DNA from: Eudorina sp. 2006-703-Eu-15
Taxonomy: Eukaryota; Chlorophyta; Chlorophyceae; Chlamydomonadales; Volvocaceae
DNA length: 64,000 bases
Assembly (NCBI GenBank): GCA_003117195.1
Contig: BDSI01000040.1
Span: 882,783-946,782 of the forward strand
Direction of reading: 5' to 3'
Shown here piece after piece: positions 44,763-64,000 of the stretch. The notes under the pieces were generated by a model, which ran no database searches, was not told the DNA's origin, and saw only the letters and a program-made list of their open reading frames with translations. Each line of letters begins with the position of its first letter. Within the stretch, counting starts at the first letter, position 1. The translations under genes were made by a program, and so were the position numbers.

Positions 44763-46067
44763 ATGGACGCACGGTTGTTTTTGGTTGTTGCAGGCTTTGT
44801 CCTCTTCCATCCTGCGCAATGCGCAACTGTGCGACCTGATGACCCCGCAACGGTTGCACGCAAAGGGAATCACACCACAGGAAGTAGATTTCAAGCCGAT
44901 CAATGTGTTTTCATCCTTGCCACCGGACAGTCTGGATCTACTGCTCTTATGGACGCGCTGAACCAGCTTCCAAACTACTTGATACGGGGTGAACAGTGGG
45001 CAGCATTTTGGAACGTTTATGAATCTTACTTGTGAGGAATGTCTGACGGTGCTGCTAAAATCGTTTGGTGGGCTCCCATGTAATTCAAGTGCTGTGACGT
45101 AGGAATTTTCGGTGGACAACGACTGAACCTCTAAGCCAAATAAAATTCAACTGGTCTTCATATCGACACGCATCATTTGAAAAGATCAAGCGCGCGTATG
45201 ACCAGGAAGCCCCCCGAGAGAAGCTTCCTTGGTTCAACGAGTTTCCACGCGAAAGGATAGTTGCTGCAGCCAGGGCTTACTATGCCGTCCTGTATGGTTA
45301 CTATGGCAGAGGTACGCACATACGGTAGTGTCGCACGCAGTCCCCCCAATGTCCAACGGGTGTTTTCTGCTCCGCAGACTTCGTATCTGGCTTCAAAGAC
45401 AGCAGGTATGTACCTTAATCTTGAAAGACTTAGCGCACCTCTTCCCACGCAACGTGTTTGAAAGTCAACCGTTCGTGCGCAGGTACGTCTGCGGGAAGTC
45501 TTTCTCCAGTGGACGGTGCGCAGAGTTCTTCAGCGGGTTCTTGTCGTTCCTCCGCCGAATGTGTATAAACGTGAAGGTAAGGCGCGACGCGAATGGCATC
45601 CCCTCGTATGTATGTACACTTGGTGCGAGACCTAACAGAGCTGATGTGTAATGTGCATCCGTTGGTGTCGCGTTGCAGATCCTTCTCAACTCCAGGACGT
45701 CACCCTCCCTAGGAGCAAATGAGAAACTGTACGACATGGACAGGGGCAAACCCGAAGAGGAGTTCCTCAGGGACCTGAACGAGACCCATGCCTTGTACGA
45801 CGGCTACGCGGCAGAATACCCCGACCACGCGTTCCGGGTTTTCTACGAGGACATGTACGACCCAACGGTGGGTGCTTTGGAAGCATGCGGCTGCTGACGT
45901 GTGCTGGACATGTAGCAGGCCCAAGTAAACTCACGCAGGGCGATTTCGTGGTACTGCCGCAGAAGAATGCGACGCTGGCGAAGAAGCTGCTGGAGTTCCT
46001 AGGAGAGGATCCGACAACGCCCATTCGGTTCACACGGATGCCTGCCTCCAAACCTCCAGGGTCATAA
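44763..46067 (+). CDS. Sulfotransferase-like protein with N-terminal signal peptide, copy B
   Basis: Six exons: 44763-45031, 45136-45311, 45378-45405, 45483-45576, 45679-45867, 45939-46067; 294 residues. The start at 44763 is chosen because it gives a clean leader (LFLVVAGFVLFHPAQCA, residues 5-21). The PAPS-loop-like block CVFILATGQSGSTALMDALN covers 48-67 and is almost the same as in copy A, as are QLPNYLIRGE, a CAE(F/Q)FS block and HAFRV(F/H)xEDM. Internal exons of 28, 94 and 189 bp have exactly the lengths found in copy A, with the same phases, so the two are duplicates in opposite orientation. The C-terminus (LAKKLLEFLGEDPTTPIRFT) is longer than in copy A. A single possible N-glycosylation site NHT is at 36-38. 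Acceptor substrate unknown; sulfotransferase chemistry is inferred from the loop. Confidence 0.78.
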
Positions 46068-47688
46068 TACAGCTGGTGCAGAGACGGCGGGACAAAAAAT
46101 GGACGTGATCTTAATTTTCAACGCACGACCGTATGTTTAATGGATACTGACGTCGGCCTTAATTCCATACCATGGCGGGGTTCGATGGCTGGCTGGAGCT
46201 TCCGTATCCCCACAGACGAACGGGCAGGGCCATGGCGTCGCACCGTGCACACAACACGGACTGTAGATTCGCGCTTATGTCTGCTGCGTTGGCGCTGGTT
46301 ATCCCCAGGAAGAAGTGCCCGCTGTCATTCAGGTGCGGGCGCTGACGCACTCGTCGTGGGTTCGGCAGCCGGTGGTCAGCTTGGCTTCAGCCACCGTAGC
46401 CAATGGCAGGGGTGCTGGGAGGTGTGCTGGCGGGCGGCCCAAGGGGCTCCCCTGCTTCCTCTTGTGCCAGTTAACGCCCCACTGTGGTGTCTTGTGGTGC
46501 TGTGGTGAAAGGCGGAGGCCAGCTGTGGGAGTCCCCGTCGACGGACCGGACAAGCCGCAAGGGGGAGGAGAAGCGGCTTGGACCCTGCCTTACACGTGCA
46601 CTAAGCAATGCCCGACAGCCCGAGGCGGTTGCAGCCCTCCTGATAGGTGCTGCGGTGCATGCCGGTCGCGGTGTAGCGTTGCAACAGGGACCTTCGGGGA
46701 CTCGAGGTTTGGAACCGGAGCCGTTTTGAAGAACCTTAACTTATCAACTACCGGGCACGTCGGGCTTGCAGGCTTTGGTACGCGCCTTATCATGGTTTCC
46801 GCTGAGCAGTTGATAGTGCGTGCGGTGCGGCGGTTACGGTATCACCGACTTCCAGGCTCCGGAACCGTTGTGAAGGCATCAGTGCTGTACGACAAGGAGA
46901 GGTCGTGCCTGATCGTGCACAGCACTTTGCCAGTCCAAGATGTAACACCCTCCCTGGAGTCCGCGGGAGCGCAAGGGCGCGCGGAGGATTCCCAAGTCCC
47001 CATCAAGAGACGTCGACACGTTCCAACGCTGAAGTCAGTGAAGGCGCACCCCTAGGCGAATCGCAGGGCGACACATGCACCCACACGGCCCGGGGGCATT
47101 CGCGACGTCAGCACCCCGCGCAGCGACTCCCGTCACTCGCCAGCCATTCCCTGCATGTTCACGTCACCTTGTCTCTTTCCCGGTGAGCTGTGCAACAGCA
47201 GTCTTCCACGCGTGTGCTTCGAGAGAAACCCGCCCGCGTGTGTCTTACCGTATTCGCAATGCGGCGAGGGACAAAGCCCCTATCGCACATCACCGTAGTA
47301 GCCCAACCAAGGTACAACCCCAGCCGGGGACCTCCCAAGCCCCAGCACTGTCAGCGTTTGAAGACACTCCCCCAACCCCATGCCCATGATCCACTCCGTG
47401 GAGCTGCTGCTCCCTGCATGTCCCCACATGCCCCCGCGGTTCTTCGTACGCGCTCACGTCATGCACATCACCCATTCACACACATACACACACACACACA
47501 CACTTTTCTCCTTGATAACACACACACTAAGTGGACTACGCCTCTCCTCATCAGAGGAGTGCTTCGGCGGTCTCCCGAATGGGGCGGGTTAGCGCTCCCG
47601 GCCAGCGTCGGCCCGGCAGATATGTAACGATACACACACACATATCTGCACCTGGGCTCGATCGGGCGGGTTCCTTTTGTAAAGACAT
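46068..47688. other. Convergent 3' UTR region between sulfotransferase copy B and the LRR gene
   Basis: One frame (46315-47055) is open for 246 codons but shows no family similarity and precedes or spans the likely copy B poly(A) signal, so I treat it as UTR. A CA microsatellite occurs at 47476-47530. Confidence 0.45.
46941..46945 (+). terminator. TGTAA poly(A) signal for sulfotransferase copy B
   Basis: First clear plus-strand TGTAA past the stop, giving a 3' UTR of about 875 nt, which is long but normal for volvocine genes and similar to copy A (about 715 nt). Confidence 0.45.
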
Positions 47689-63048
<15,360 letters not shown>

Positions 63049-63457
63049 CGAATGCGCTGCCAAGCAGTTGCTGATATTAGATAAGCTGAACGTAATCTAG
63101 GCTGGGACGTCATGCCTTTCGCTCATAACGACAGCCGAGGTCTGCACAATGCAAGTGAGAAGGCCGATAGGCAAAAGGATACGACACACATTTTTCATTT
63201 TATCAAAAAATTAATTACAAAGTAGGAAGTCTTGCCTGATGGTTCCTTCGTTGCTAGGTAGTTGCTGAAGGATCGGATCCATTACGCTCCGAAGCTAATT
63301 AATGCTTTCAATCAGGACAAAACATTGTCTTCTGTGTCAACGGTGCAAGACCAAATGATACAGCTCCACACATGAACCAAATGATGAAGCGGTATTCTGC
63401 CTTCCGACGGCCACGTGCGTCGTGAATGTCCTCGTTTAACACTATTAGCGGAACTAT
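63049..63457. promoter_or_regulatory. Divergent promoter region between the LRR gene and the mitochondrial carrier gene
   Basis: 409 bp between opposed start codons, distinctly AT-rich (for example 63191-63225). Likely a shared bidirectional promoter; no specific motif is called. Confidence 0.4.
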
Positions 63458-64000
63458 ATGTCTGCTGAAGTTTTGACAAAAACAGGCGGTCGTCAGGAGG
63501 TGGGCACCGCTTATCATGTGTCCCCGCGGAAAGCCACTCTATGGCAGGAGCTTATCATAAGCGGCATTAGCGTGGGCGGTGCCACCACCTTCACGAACCC
63601 CTTGGGTGAGCTTCTATGGCTCTTGTTGTTAAAGGGGATGACAGTCCTTCCCTGCCGTATCCCGGCGGGGTTCCTACTCACGAGTTGGTGTGTCCACCGT
63701 GCCTGCTCGGTTTTCCCCGTCACGGCCCAGATGTGATCAAAACAAGATTGCAACTCCAGAGCCGCAAATGCCCGGGGACTCCTCTGCCTGGCTTGGTACG
63801 TTCGGCACTTTTTAGTAAACGCGAAACAAAATGCCTACCGGTTGGAAAGTCGCTCCGTCTCCGGCAAATCTCCTTGCCTCTGAAAATCCGTTGTATTCTG
63901 GCCCAGAGCAGTTCCCTGCAACTGTGTCTGTTTGCAGTTCCGCACCGCCGCAAACATTGTGCGTGACGAGGGTGTCATCAGCTTGTGGAATGGTCTCCCG
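63458..64000 (+). CDS. Mitochondrial carrier family (SLC25) protein, N-terminal part, cut by the window end
   Basis: Inner-membrane metabolite or proton carrier of mitochondria by family. Exons in the window: 63458-63605, 63731-63795, 63938-64000 (continues). The first transmembrane helix region (ELIISGISVGGATTFTNPL) runs across a splice junction into DVIKTRLQLQ, giving the signature P-x-D-x-x-K (PLDVIK). The third exon (FRTAANIVRDEGVISLWNGL) matches the conserved matrix-loop segment in which EG is followed by an aromatic or hydrophobic residue and a short helix. Phases agree at all junctions. The start at 63458 leaves about 27 residues before the first helix, usual for the family. The substrate cannot be told from the first repeat alone; a UCP or dicarboxylate-type carrier is possible. 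Confidence 0.85.

Noticed and set aside
46315..47055. 246-codon plus-strand frame
   Set aside because: It fills the 3' UTR of sulfotransferase copy B, has no family similarity, and spans the TGTAA at 46941.

Overview
The window looks like nuclear DNA of a volvocine green alga (Chlamydomonas/Gonium/Volvox group). The evidence is high GC with strong G/C preference at third codon positions, genes broken into many short exons with GTGNG/GTANG donors and CAG acceptors, long GC-rich introns full of simple repeats, Gln-, Ala- and Gly-rich low-complexity protein segments, and TGTAA poly(A) signals downstream of several stop codons. I see no bacterial operons, CRISPR arrays, phage or organelle genes. 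The species is not determinable by eye.

Layout, left to right. (1) 422-3582, minus: U5 snRNP 40-kDa WD40 protein (SNRNP40), essentially complete. (2) About 3.6-7.27 kb: upstream region of SNRNP40, microsatellites, and a GC-rich low-complexity block I cannot assign. (3) 7275-20360, minus: a multi-pass membrane protein with a C-terminal class 3 lipase domain, at least 20 exons. (4) 21153-22480, minus: a small secretory-pathway sulfotransferase-like protein (copy A). (5) 23005-24371, plus: AAGAB/p34-type adaptin-binding GTPase-like protein. (6) 26061 to about 28650 (5' end unresolved), minus: an eIF4B-like, RGG-rich protein. (7) 29417-42105, plus: a very large JmjN-JmjC histone demethylase with a Cys-rich motif and a roughly 2,000-residue Gln-rich tail. 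(8) 44763-46067, plus: a second copy (B) of the sulfotransferase-like gene, with the same exon plan as copy A. (9) 47689-63048, minus: a giant coiled-coil plus leucine-rich-repeat protein, more than 20 exons. (10) 63458 to the window end, plus: a mitochondrial carrier (SLC25) gene cut by the window edge.

Three gene pairs are divergent (4/5, 6/7, 9/10) and probably share intergenic promoters. Pairs 5/6 and 8/9 converge. The genes do not form a pathway: splicing, lipid hydrolysis, adaptor assembly, translation, chromatin and transport are all represented, as expected for ordinary eukaryotic gene order.

The most useful observations beyond annotation are: (a) five places where a well-supported exon breaks frame by exactly one base at a short G/C run, which argues for consensus errors (or, less likely, decayed genes); (b) the two inverted sulfotransferase paralogues with identical lengths for three internal exons; (c) a dispersed intronic repeat of about 50 bp shared between introns of the lipase gene and the LRR gene; and (d) coding signal that continues past the apparent stop of the JmjC gene. 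I did not find a convincing new defence or mobile system. Exon edges given as exact were placed by splice signals and phase; those marked 'about' are approximate.
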